A stretch of 64,000 nt of DNA from Akanthomyces muscarius (taxonomy: Eukaryota; Ascomycota; Sordariomycetes; Hypocreales; Cordycipitaceae): NCBI RefSeq assembly GCF_028009165.1, contig NC_079244.1, forward strand, positions 3,286,001-3,350,000, in the 5' to 3' direction. The notes beneath the pieces are model-generated. The model made no database searches. It worked only from the letters and a program-made list of their open reading frames with translations, and was not told the origin of the DNA. Positions 1 through 10,581 of the stretch are shown here, piece by piece (within the stretch, counting starts at the first letter, position 1; every line of letters starts with the position of its first letter). The translations under genes and the position numbers were made by a program.

Positions 1-1599
1 CACGGCATACGATGCGTTCTGGGCTAGCAAGTTCCGAGAATAGTACATGCTGGGGTAATGCAACGTTCTCCGCGCGCGCTGGGCAGTGTAAATCAGCCTG
101 TGCAGGACGTGAGAATCTTCAAACCTTGCTTAAGTCGTTGATGGTATTCTTCATGTTCTCTCTGAACAGTAACTGCGCAGATTATCCGCCATTTTGGCGT
201 CCTGGATAGCTCTGTAAGACTTCTTCTTTAGATGTGAAAGCCGGGCGTCTCGGGGCATTTCTGCTGCAGGCTGCTGGCACCCTTGTAATAAGCCAGCGAA
301 TAAGTGGCGTTGTAGCTGCCATTTCAGTACTGACGGACTTGGCGTGGACTTTATGTAGTGGCATGCTACGTGGTATATTAGCGGGAAGGATGTGCCAATG
401 GCACGCACTCTAGCTATCATCTTACAATATTCAATGACCATCAGATTTGACGAAACCTCGTTACCAACGCCTGGAACATCATGGCAGTCAACCATCAAGC
501 CTAGCTACAGTTTGCGATTGTCCGTGGTAGTACTTGCACTCTTCAGGAGGCGATGCTTTGTTAGACTTGCATTGCCTCCTATGACCGCATATCCACGCAG
601 TTTGCAACCAAGAAAGCCGCATCTGACATGAGGATGCTCGTTCTGGAACCTGGCTTTGCTTCCATGACTCGAGCGGCAGACTTTCGGTCAGCATCGCCTG
701 CACACCATCTCATCTTGGCCGAAGCTAATTATAGCGGGCTCTAGCGTGGTGGGTAAGGGCAGCTGGCCACACTCCTGGAACACGGCTGCATTAGGGCGCC
801 AGCATGCCGCATTGCCGTTTGTCATAAGATGGTGCCTCTGACACAGAGCTGGGTGGGAGCAGTCAGTCGTTTTAGCTCGGAGCGCGGAACGGCAGTACCG
901 GAGGTTGTGACCGTAGACGGCAGGTCATCGCGTCGGGGCGCCGAGCTGCTGCGCTGTTCGATTTCCCCGCAGCAGGTAACTTGGGCAGTATTGGGAAAGC
1001 AGGGAGCCTTGTCTGCCAGTGTATATAAGAGACCGGCCCATCGTGGGCCTGTATGTTGACGCTCGGTTGGTTCTGAATGACTTTTGGTGGTCTGTCTTCC
1101 GACAAAGGCACAGACTATAAAGACACGAGGCCCGGCCGCGCCCCCATCGACTGACCGATCTCGACGACCATAGAGGTGGAACAAGATATTTTTTTTTCTT
1201 GACATATCAAGGGACCCGCGATAGATACAGGTTAAAGCCAAAGGAAACGACCATCGATAACGCCATCGGGGCTTGTTTGTCACGGTATCCGCAGCGGATC
1301 TCGACCGACAAGGGTGACGAGCTTGAAGAGAAGAAAAAAGTCAAATCGAACCAATTGGGTCAGGGCGGCCGGCTTTATTGAGCCCTGAGGCTTCAGGTTA
1401 TTTTTCTTCCTACTGCCAATCGCGTGCGGCTTGTCAATTCAACACTAGACAAGCAAGACCAAGTTTTTTTCTCACATACGCGAGGGAGAAGGGCGCCAGA
1501 TTACCAGGCCAACATAAGCCCGGACAGTCCGCAAACCTCTACTTCCCTTCTGGCAACACCCAACACGCATCATCACAGTCGAGACGGCAGCCAGCAGCC
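1..1599. other. Intergenic sequence and 5' leader of the C1-THF synthase gene
   Basis: No convincing gene is visible. Reading frames up to 153 codons exist on both strands, but they lack recognisable domains and overlap each other. The last 250 bases or so, pyrimidine- and CA-rich, probably form the promoter and leader of the gene starting at 1600. A CCAAT pentamer lies near 1416. Confidence 0.5.
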
Positions 1600-1709
1600 A
1601 TGTTTCGCCGCAACCATGCGAGTGCTGCCGCGCAGGCTGCGAGGGCCGGAGGACAGGCGATGAGGTTGAGCAGAAGCAGGCTGATGAGCACCAGTGGCTT
1701 CATCAAGGT

Positions 1710-1741
<32 letters not shown>

Positions 1742-4153
1742 TGTCCTCTTCTGCTCCTGGTGGCCGGGGTGCTCCGAGCTACCTCCCTGGAACCCCGCTG
1801 AGCTGCAGCCCTGTGGGCGCTGGAGCAGTACCTACCTCACTGACAGCAGGCCCTGGAGCCCGTCTTTTCAGCACTGCGGCCACTGAAGCCAGCGCTAGTT
1901 ACAGCACCATCGACAGTGCCGCAACCCCGCTATCCACTCGCTCGGCTCAAGCCCCTCCTCCTCTTCGTCCCGCCAGCTTGTCGACTTTTTCTTCCCGTCG
2001 TCGTCCGCTTGCCGCCTCGTCTGCTCTCCCTCTTCTCTTCCCAGGACAGCGTGATACTCGACCATTCTCTACAACCCCCGCAGCCATGGTCGCCACCAAA
2101 CTCGACGGCACCGCCATTGCCAAGAGCATCCGCGAGCGCATCGGCCGCGAGATTGCTGAGCGTCAAAAACTGAACCCCCGCTACCGCCCCTCTCTCAAGA
2201 TTGTCCAAGGTACGAGAAACCACCCGTGAATCTTGTGTGTTTTGGCGCCATCAATCATGCCATCAAACCTCGGCTTTCACCTATTCAATGCTTCGTTACT
2301 CTGAGCAGCTGCTAACTTTACTCTTCTCGCAGTCGGTGACCGTCCCGATTCCAGTTCGTTGCAACTCCCGCAATCACCCAACCCACCACCCCCGCAAACT
2401 GACTCATATATCTACAGGCACATATGTGCGCATGAAGCTCAAGGCCGCTGAAGAGGTATGCTCATTGCTAGGTATCATATGCCCGTATATGCGACGCTAA
2501 CCTCGACAGGCCAACATTGACTGCGAGCTCATTTCCCTCCCCGAGTCCACTTCCGAGCCCGAGATCCTCGACCTAATCCGCCGCCTCAACCACAACTCCT
2601 CAGTCAACGGCATCCTTGTCCAATTGCCTCTGCCCGCGCACCTTTCCGAGTACGCCGTGACATCTGCCGTCGCAGATGAGAAGGATGTCGACGGCTTCGG
2701 CACCAACAACATCGGTGAGCTCGCCAAGCGCGGCGGCACTCCCATCTTCACCCCATGCACTCCCAAGGGTGTCATGCACCTCCTAAAAGAGGCCAACGTC
2801 GACCTGGCCGGCAAGTATGCCGTTGTCCTCGGCCGTAGCAACATTGTCGGCAGCCCCGTCAGCTACCTGCTGCGCAATGCCGACGCCACCGTCACCGTCT
2901 GCCACTCCAAGACGGCTGGTCTTGAGAACCATCTCAAGCAGGCCGACATTGTCATTGCTGCCATTGGCGCTCCCCACTTTGTCAAGGGCGAGTGGCTCAA
3001 GGAGGGTGCCATCGTTATCGATGTCGGTACCAACTTCGTCCCCGACGCCAGCAAAAAGTCTGGCCAGCGTCTCGTCGGCGACGTCGAGTTTGAGTCTGCT
3101 TCCCAGGTCGCCTCGGTCATCACCCCCGTCCCCGGCGGCGTTGGCCCCATGACCGTTGCCATGCTTCTCGAGAACGTTGTTGAGGCGACCAACGTCTTCT
3201 TCGAAAACGAGAAGCTCCGCAAGACAGTTCCTCTGCCGCTCAAGCTCCTCGACCCTGTGCCCTCTGACATTGCCATTTCTCGTGCGCAGACTCCCAAGCA
3301 AATCACCCGCATTGCCGCCGAAGTGGGCATCGCTCCCCACGAGCTCGAGCCTTACGGTGCATACAAGGCCAAGGTTGACCTGGGCCTTCTTGAGCGTCTT
3401 CAACACCGCAAGAATGGTCGCTATGTCGTTGTTACCGGTATTACCCCTACTCCTCTTGGTGAGGGCAAGTCCACCACCACCATGGGTATTGCCCAGGCCC
3501 TGGGCGCACACATTGGCCGAGTTACTTTTGCCAACGTCCGCCAGCCTAGCCAAGGCCCTACCTTTGGAATCAAGGGCGGCGCCGCCGGCGGTGGCTACAG
3601 CCAGGTCATTCCCATGGACGAGTTCAACTTGCACTTGACCGGTGACATTCACGCCATTACCGCTGCCAACAACCTGCTGGCCGCCGCCATCGAGACCCGC
3701 ATCTTCCACGAGAACACCCAGAAGGATGCTGCTCTCTTCCGTCGCCTGGTTCCCGCCAAGAACGGTGCCCGCAAGTTTGCTCCCATCATGTTTCGCCGCC
3801 TCAAAAAGCTGGGCATTGACAAGGTAAATCCTGATGACCTCACTGAAGAGGAAGTCAGCCGCTTTGCCCGCCTTGACATTGACCCCGAGACCATTACCTG
3901 GAGACGTGTCCTCGATGTCAACGATCGCCACCTCCGTGGCATCACTGTAGGCACCGCGCCCACTGAGAAGGGCCAGACTCGCGAGACGGGCTTTGACATT
4001 TCCGTTGCCAGTGAATGCATGGCCATTCTGGCTCTCAGCACCAGCCTGCCTGATATGCGCGAGCGCCTTGGCCGCATGGTTGTTGCCACTTCTCGCAAGG
4101 GCGACCCCGTTACTTGCGACGACATTGGTGCTGGCGGTGCCCTGACTGCTCTC

Positions 4154-4188
<35 letters not shown>

Positions 4189-5146
4189 TCTCGAGGGTAC
4201 CCCCGTCTTTGTTCACGCCGGTCCCTTTGCCAACATTTCCATTGGCCAGAGCTCCATCATCGCCGACAGACTTGCTCTCAAGCTTGCCGGTACGGAGCCC
4301 GATGAGGATGTCAACGAGAAGGCTGGTTTCGTCGTTACCGAGGCTGGCTTCGACTTTACCATGGGCGGTGAGCGATTCTTCAACATCAAGTGTCGCACCT
4401 CTGGTCTTGTCCCCGACGTTGTCGTTGTCGTCGCTACTGTCCGTGCTCTCAAGGTCCACGGCGGCGGTCCTCCCATTGCCCCTGGTGCTCCTCTGAACGC
4501 CGTCTACAGGGAAGAGAATGTCGACATCCTCCGTGCTGGATGTGTCAACCTCAAGAAGCACATTGCCAACGCCAAGTCGTTTGGCGTGCCTGTCGTTGTC
4601 GCCATTAACAAGTTTGCCACGGATACCGATGCTGAAATCCAAGTTATCCGCGAGGAGGCTATTGCCGCCGGTGCCGAGGACGCCATTCTGTCGGACCACT
4701 GGGCCAAGGGCGGCGTTGGTGCCGTTGACCTGGCAAATGGTGTCATTGCTGCTAGCGAGAAGCCCAAGGAGCTAACGCTCACCTACAGTTTGGACGGCAG
4801 CGTACAAGAGCGCATCGAGGCCATTGGCAAGAAGATGTACGGCGCCGCTGCCGTCGAGTTCAGTGAGCTGGCTCAGAAGAAGGTTGACACGTACACCAAG
4901 CAGGGCTACGGCAACCTGCCCATCTGCATTGCGAAGACGCAGTACTCTCTGTCGCACGACCCCGACCTGAAGGGTGCTCCCACCGGGTTTACCATTCCCA
5001 TCCGTGATGTACGCATGGCCGCTGGTGCTGGATATCTGTATGCTCTGGCTGCTGATATCCAGACCATCCCTGGCCTGCCCACCGCTCCCGGCTACCTCAA
5101 CGTTGATGTTGATCTGGAGACTGGCGAGATTGACGGTCTGTTTTAA
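1600..5146 (+). CDS. ADE3: Trifunctional C1-tetrahydrofolate synthase, with long mitochondrial-type N-terminal extension
   Basis: Carries methylene-THF dehydrogenase, methenyl-THF cyclohydrolase and formyl-THF synthetase activities, supplying one-carbon units for purines and thymidylate. Exons are 1600-2209, 2333-2353, 2418-2455 and 2510-5146, giving 1101 residues. The FolD-like part (about 165-460) shows the catalytic YVRMK lysine (Y213/K217) and the nucleotide-binding stretch [12 protein letters not shown] near 329. The synthetase part (about 480-1101) has the ATP loop [13 protein letters not shown] near 535. The catalytic body would start at ATG 2086 (residue 163) and be 939 residues, the usual family length. 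The preceding 162 residues are Arg/Ser/Ala-rich, nearly free of acidic residues, hold ten Gln, and contain two R-x-F-S presequence-cleavage-like sites (RLFST, RPFST). Yeast uses separate genes (ADE3 and MIS1); here one gene may make both forms. The family call is very secure; use of each start is inferred. Confidence 0.96.
1711..1740 (+). repeat. (CAG)10 trinucleotide repeat coding for ten glutamines
   Basis: Ten uninterrupted CAG codons lie inside the mitochondrial-type leader of the C1-THF synthase gene, directly before a CTG codon. The tract is outside the catalytic region, so length changes would probably be tolerated. Confidence 0.95.
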
Positions 5147-7637
5147 AGGATGCAAAAACAAGTCTTCCTATTGCAACACTTTATATATAATACGCATACT
5201 GGCTCTTTAACACTTGGCCGGGGTGCATGTGCATTGCACATACACGAGCGACACTCAACGTATCATGAGCATTTCTTGGGAAATTGCATGGGAATGGGAA
5301 AAGAATTGGGGGCCCAAATGAAATGGAACAAATTTAACAAGGGGCATGATGTATTTCTTCAACAGCAAATGGCGTAAATATCCCGCAATGGTATTCTTTT
5401 TCTTTTCTATATTTTGGTTACATAGTCAATGAATGGGTTTTATCCATTGTTCAATTAACAGGCTTTTCCCATGGTGGTAACGTGTTTCTGGCAAGTGAGG
5501 CATGTCGCCCAGGTTTGCCCGGCTTCGAATTGAGTAGCGCACACAACCGTATGCAATGGTCACATGTTAATCAAGGGAACATGACAGTAGAGGTTGCTGT
5601 AAGTGCACGTGTGGGTGGGTGGAGGGGTAGAGTCAGAACGAGAACGGGAACGAATCATCTGTGCTGCCCCTCGCCGCCGAAAGAGGGAAAAGAGACTGAG
5701 CTTGGCGAGCCTCGCACAACCTGTCTTTGGAGAGGAGTGTTTTATTCTGAAGGGGCAAAATAAGCATTCGTCTCTCCATTCTCTGCAGTGCCTCGGCAAG
5801 ACGACCAAGGTGGAAGAACAGCAGTGGTGGAAAAGACTCCCTCACACCCACACCCGTTTCGCTTTTCGAGCGAGCATCAGCATGCGTGTAAGACGAGCTT
5901 GCACAACCCCTTCGCTTTTCTTGCTCTCTTGCATCAGCTCTTGACTACCTACCCAATGAGTAATTTTCTTGCCTTGATAAAACGTTGTCTATTCTTGCCC
6001 ATCATGTGTAAAACTATCAATACGGATCGTTCTGTGTCTGTGTTCAGATCTCTGCCTGCAGGCCGCGACCAAGCAGGCCAGCTGCTTTTCTCATAGAATT
6101 TTATCCCCCTGAAAGACCTCCGGTTTTTTATTTTATTTTTATTCATTTTTATTTATTTATAAATTTAACTTTAAATTCTTTTCTTCTGTGTTGCTTTTGA
6201 TCCAAATTATCAATAGCACAAACATGACCAGAAGTGTGCAGTGCGGCGCACCTCTGTGTATGCACTGGGCTACGATGCCGACTGGTGCAGATTTACAAGA
6301 TGATTTAGTTTTCAAGCTTCTTGGGAAAACAGGTCCGGTAGTTATCGGGGCTAGCCGGATCGCCGACCAGGCAAACCAGCGGGGAGGGAGCGAACGGAGG
6401 CGAAGAGGAAGGAAAAAAAAAAGGTGACGGGCCGCAAGTGGGCAGAGTGGGCGGGCAACTGTTGGTTGGCTGCCAGGTGGGAAAAACGAGAAGGGAAAAA
6501 AAAAAAAAAAAAAAAAAAAAGGCTGACGGACCGGCAGGACGGGCAAACGGGCATCGAGTGGGCACTGACAAGTTGGCAGCTGGCAGCCAAGCGAGGTGGA
6601 GGAGAGCGCGTTTGCACGCGTCGCGAGTGACGGGCCACTGGCAGCCAGTAACGTTAGGTAGTTAACTAGTTAGTTGGAGCTCGGCGGCCCGCAAGCATCG
6701 ACACGACCCCGGTCTTTGTAATTTTCTTTTTGATTGGATCATACACAATAATCTGCCTCTTGATTTCCCAACAGTGGTTGAGGACGAAGATGTCATCAAA
6801 GCTAGCCTCTGTGCGCCAGGCGTCGTCGACGAAATCTCATGTACTTGCCGCAGACTGCCAGCCAGCCTCGTGGTTTCTTCCTCTTGTTCAGATTCCAGGC
6901 CAGATCCCTCCAGCAACAGGGCCACACCCCCCCAAAACGACCCGCTGTAGCTCAAGCTTAGCACACCACGCCCACTGGGGGGGGCGCTCAACCGCTGTTT
7001 CCAGGCGCTCCAGCGTCCGCTACAGTGACCGTTAGCGCTGCAGACTAACCACCAGCAGCTGGAGCCACGCCCCATTTCCTAAAACGAACGAGATAAACAA
7101 GCCCGTCGACAGCTCACGCTTTCTTTTCTGCTGGCTCCGGCCTCATGTCCAGTCTCCAGCCCAGTCCTGCCCTGCCCAAGTCGCTGTCTTCATCAGATCA
7201 GTCCCCCAGCCCCCCCATTTTCTTACCTCTTTTCCACGATCGCGTCCTTTTCCATCTCTCCTACACCCCCCCTCGTCACGTCGCTTTCTATTACAAGACG
7301 AAAAAAAAGACCATCCTGCCAACTGCTAGGTAGGTACCTGCCCACGGCCGCCCACCTGCCCGTAATCCCAGGTCCCCGTCTAGTTACTTCCCTGCCCCCC
7401 CCTCCCCATTTCCCTTTTCTTCCTTCTCATCTAAACAAAAAAAGAGCATCTTGTTATTCGGACTTTATCTGGCTTCCCGTGTCTCTTTTGTCCCACGACA
7501 CATTACCCGCAAAAAAAAAAAAAAGATACTTCTTTTTTTATATATTAACAAGCTTCAATTAGCTTTCTCTATATTCCTTTCTCTCACCAAAGAAAAAGAA
7601 CACTCGTACCAACGTGCGCTCCATCCCGTTTCCAGCC
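5147..7637. other. Intergenic, no gene seen
   Basis: Holds the 3' UTR of the C1-THF synthase gene, AT-rich stretches (6120-6190), an A-tract at 6496-6520 and a TAGGTAGGTACCT-type motif near 7327. The last 400 bases are C/T-rich and fit the promoter and leader of the gene starting at 7638. Frames here are short and low-complexity. Confidence 0.5.
6496..6520 (+). repeat. Poly(A) tract, 25 A
   Basis: An unbroken run of 25 A. No terminal repeats or target-site duplication are evident beside it, so it is read as a simple homopolymer and not the tail of a retroelement. Confidence 0.9.
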
Positions 7638-9199
7638 ATGTCCTCGTCAAACAACTCCAACGCCTGGCTCAAGGCCAAGAAAAAGACTGAGCTCACCGAG
7701 ATTGCCGACAAGATTGGCCTCAAGAGGTAAGTTTCTTTGTGTTGCCTCCTCCCGCTTCTGTATCGTCGCCGCCGGGCTTTGGTTGGCGCATCATGCCGCT
7801 GTGCGTTGTGCTGTGCTTGTGCTCTCTTGCTGTCGCTCGCGCGCGCCGCATCGCATCGCAGCGCGCCAAAATGGCTCCCGCTCCTGTCGCCACCGCCTTG
7901 TCGCATTCGCCACCAGCTGCCGTTGCGCGCGTCCACATGGCCTCACCGGCTTATCGGCGAGGCTTTGCGACTGCGATGCGCTTTTTGCCTGCGCGCCCAG
8001 TTCAGCAGCCTCGGTCAGCTGGCCGTGCCTGCCTTGAGCTGCGCAAACTCATGTGCGACTATTTACCGCACCTTCGGCGCTGTGCCTGCTCCGGCGACGA
8101 CCTTCACCCAGACGCTCATGATCCACCCTCAAAGCTTCACGCGCCGCAACCGCTTCTTGCGCGCTCTTCCAGCTCCAATGCTAACCAATCCCCCCGCAGC
8201 TACAAGGACCTCAAGAAGAGCGACCTCGAAGCTGCTCTCGATGACTTTATTGCTCAGCACTCCTCTCGCTTCTCTTCCAACTCCGACCTCGCCGGCTACT
8301 TCGCCAGCCGCTCCAGGACTCTCACCTCCCCCATTAAGAAGGAGAAGGAGACCATAAAGGAGGAGGCTGAAAAGGGCCTCAAGGTTGTTAAGCGCAGAGT
8401 CACCAAGGCCGCCGAAGAGATTGCTGCCGAGTAAGTAGCTTCCCTGCTGCTTCATCAACATTGTCGCAAAAGACACGAGCCCACTAACACGACCGAATCC
8501 AGGGCCAACTCTAGCGCCGTCCTGCGCACGCCCGCTCGTAGCCTTTCCCAGGTTGCCTCTCGCGTCCCCCTTCCTGCTTCCCCCGCGGACATTGCCTTTG
8601 CCGTCGACCGCTCCACCGTCGCCCTGCGCAAGCGCGCTGCCTCCATCTACCAGGAGAGCGGCATCACCGAGGCTTCCAATGCCACCCGCGAGACTCTGAG
8701 CACCGTCACTAGCGTTCTCTTCTCCGTCGCTGCTTTCGAGCTCTACTACATTCGCCCCGCCATTCTCGCCAACCGCTTTGCCTTTACCATTCCCGCCATT
8801 TCGGCCATCGGCACCGATGACTTCAACGTCTACCTCCCGGACATGTTCCTGCTCTTGACCTCGAGCTTCTGGTCCCCCGCCCTGACCTGGGTTTTTACCA
8901 GCATTCTCATCCCCAGCATCTTTGGCTACTTCTTCAACATCTCGGCCAACAGCCACTCCGGTCCCCGCACCCGCGCCCGCGCTCTTAACGAGACCGTTGT
9001 CGACCCCCTCACCTTTAGCATCGTCAAGGCGCTGCTGGCCTATGTCGTCTACGCCCAGGGCGTCACCTTCGGTGGCCTTCTCTCCGAGTTCTCCGTCGCT
9101 CGTCTCAACAACGCCGTCTACGGTGGCTACCAGGGCATCCTGGTCGGTACCGCCATTACCGGCCTCGTTGCCATTTACGACGCTGCTCTCAAGAGATAA
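7638..9199 (+). CDS. SAP-like domain membrane protein of unknown function
   Basis: Exons 7638-7726, 8200-8430 and 8503-9199 give 338 residues. I do not recognise a named family. Residues about 8-60 (AWLKAKKKTELTEIADKIGL, then YKDLKKSDLEAALDDFI) look like a helix-extension-helix SAP/HeH motif split by intron 1. A charged KKEKETIKEEAEKGLK stretch follows. The C-terminal 180 residues hold about four hydrophobic segments (around SVLFSVAAFELYYI, FLLLTSSFWSPALTWVF, ILIPSIFGYFF and GILVGTAITGLVAIY) and end in KR. There is no signal peptide. SAP/HeH plus several membrane spans recalls inner nuclear membrane proteins, but that is an analogy, not homology. Intron 1 (473 nt) is much longer than others in the window; intron 2 is 72 nt. 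The gene model is secure because both junctions keep frame. Confidence 0.8.
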
Positions 9200-10581
9200 A
9201 GCAAAACATGAAAAATATGGCTTGCCATGCAAAAATGCCCTGCGCATTATCCTCCGGCTTACTGTCCATGTACTTGCTCAGCTTGCTTGATGATACACGA
9301 AGCTTATTATTATTTTTTGCCTTTGCTTTTTTTTTTCTACACTTGGACACGACGAGTCGATTCTTGCTTTTCACTCGCTCTTTACGGTTTTTGGAAACGT
9401 CATTTCACCCAGTCGACTTGGGCTACCCCGAACTCAACATAGAATCCGGCATTTTGTCTTTCGGCCTCGATTTGGATTTTGGCTTCTCTTGCAGACCTCG
9501 GGTCAATGCTCCTCCGACTCTAAAGATTGAGTGCACAGTCTTTCTGTTTCGACACCATGGGCGTTTTACGGCGCTAATGGCGTCTGGCGTGGGAAGGCAG
9601 CTTCTTTTTATACTTCTGCAACATTTACTTGTGCCTACTTCTTTGATACCTTTTTTTGACGTTGGTTCTATCTCTTCACGAATTTGCCGGGCGGGTTGGT
9701 TAATGATGGTGTCGTACGCTACAATCAGGTTATTGGACCACGAATACGGCTCGTGTTTGCTCGGAACAGTGCGTGTGCTTTGTGAAGCGGCATGGAACCC
9801 GCCTTGTTGGGACGTGTAGCGACTCTCTGAATGTTTTCCTACTCTTCTTTTATTTGACGGCTTGAATTTCTGCCTTTGGTTCTTGATAAATCTCTTTTTT
9901 TTTTGGTTCCTGCTTGGACCACGATTTGGCACAAGCGGAAGGGGACATGAGGATGAATGATTCTGAAGAGTGGATGGATGGGAAAATGCAAGTCATGAAA
10001 CGACTGGGCAACAAGGAGGCGGGCTTACAAGGAAACGGAATATATAGGTATTGGGAAAGCGACGATGAGCGAATCAGCTTTGTGTTTTTATTTGCTCAAG
10101 CCTAGGTGCTTTTCCATGTGCTTGCCGGGCTATTTGCTCTTTTTCTGTTGGACTATGATGTCGTCTTTGCAAGGAGGGAGGGAGGGTCTATAGTTTGCTT
10201 CTTTTCTAACGCTTTTTAGTTCAGCCTTTTTTTTTATCGAGTTGAATGCAGTCTTTTGTTTCTCGTAACAATTTTCTTTAATCGAGTGAAATGCAGTCTT
10301 TTGGTTTCTCGTTTCAGAATGTAGAAAGCTGTTTCTATTTCGTCTTTCGTAAAATAAAATATCCATGTCAATTCACACCACTCACCATTATCGAACAACT
10401 TTATTGAACTGGGGGAGGGGGGTCGCGCCAAAAAAAATCAAGTACAAGCAAAAATGTTGGAGTCTAAATTCTGCTAATAGGATGAAAACAAGAACGGTAA
10501 AGACAAATTTTCGACATGCGCTGCGCGCTCATCCTCCACCACTGGGAGATATCCCATCGTTCCATCACCAGAAACAATCTA
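9200..10581. other. Convergent intergenic region, no gene seen
   Basis: Two facing 3' ends. AT-rich with T-tracts (9320-9345, 9895-9905, 10226-10238). A near-duplicated phrase, tcgag/tgaatgcagtcttt at 10237-10257 and again at 10280-10302, is a short imperfect direct repeat. No domain-bearing frame. Confidence 0.5.

Noticed and set aside
822..1283. 153-codon minus-strand frame upstream of the C1-THF synthase
   Set aside because: No recognisable domain and overlapped by other frames in the opposite direction.
2783..4699. 638-codon open frame on the minus strand opposite the C1-THF synthase
   Set aside because: It is a composition artefact of GC-rich codon use in the real gene, with Gly/Asp/Val-rich nonsense and no domain.
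6496..6520. A-tract as the tail of a LINE/SINE element
   Set aside because: No target-site duplication, Pol III boxes or reverse transcriptase frame nearby.
8129..9247. 372-codon minus-strand frame opposite the SAP-like membrane protein
   Set aside because: Shadow of the coding strand; no domain, and it crosses both introns of the real gene.
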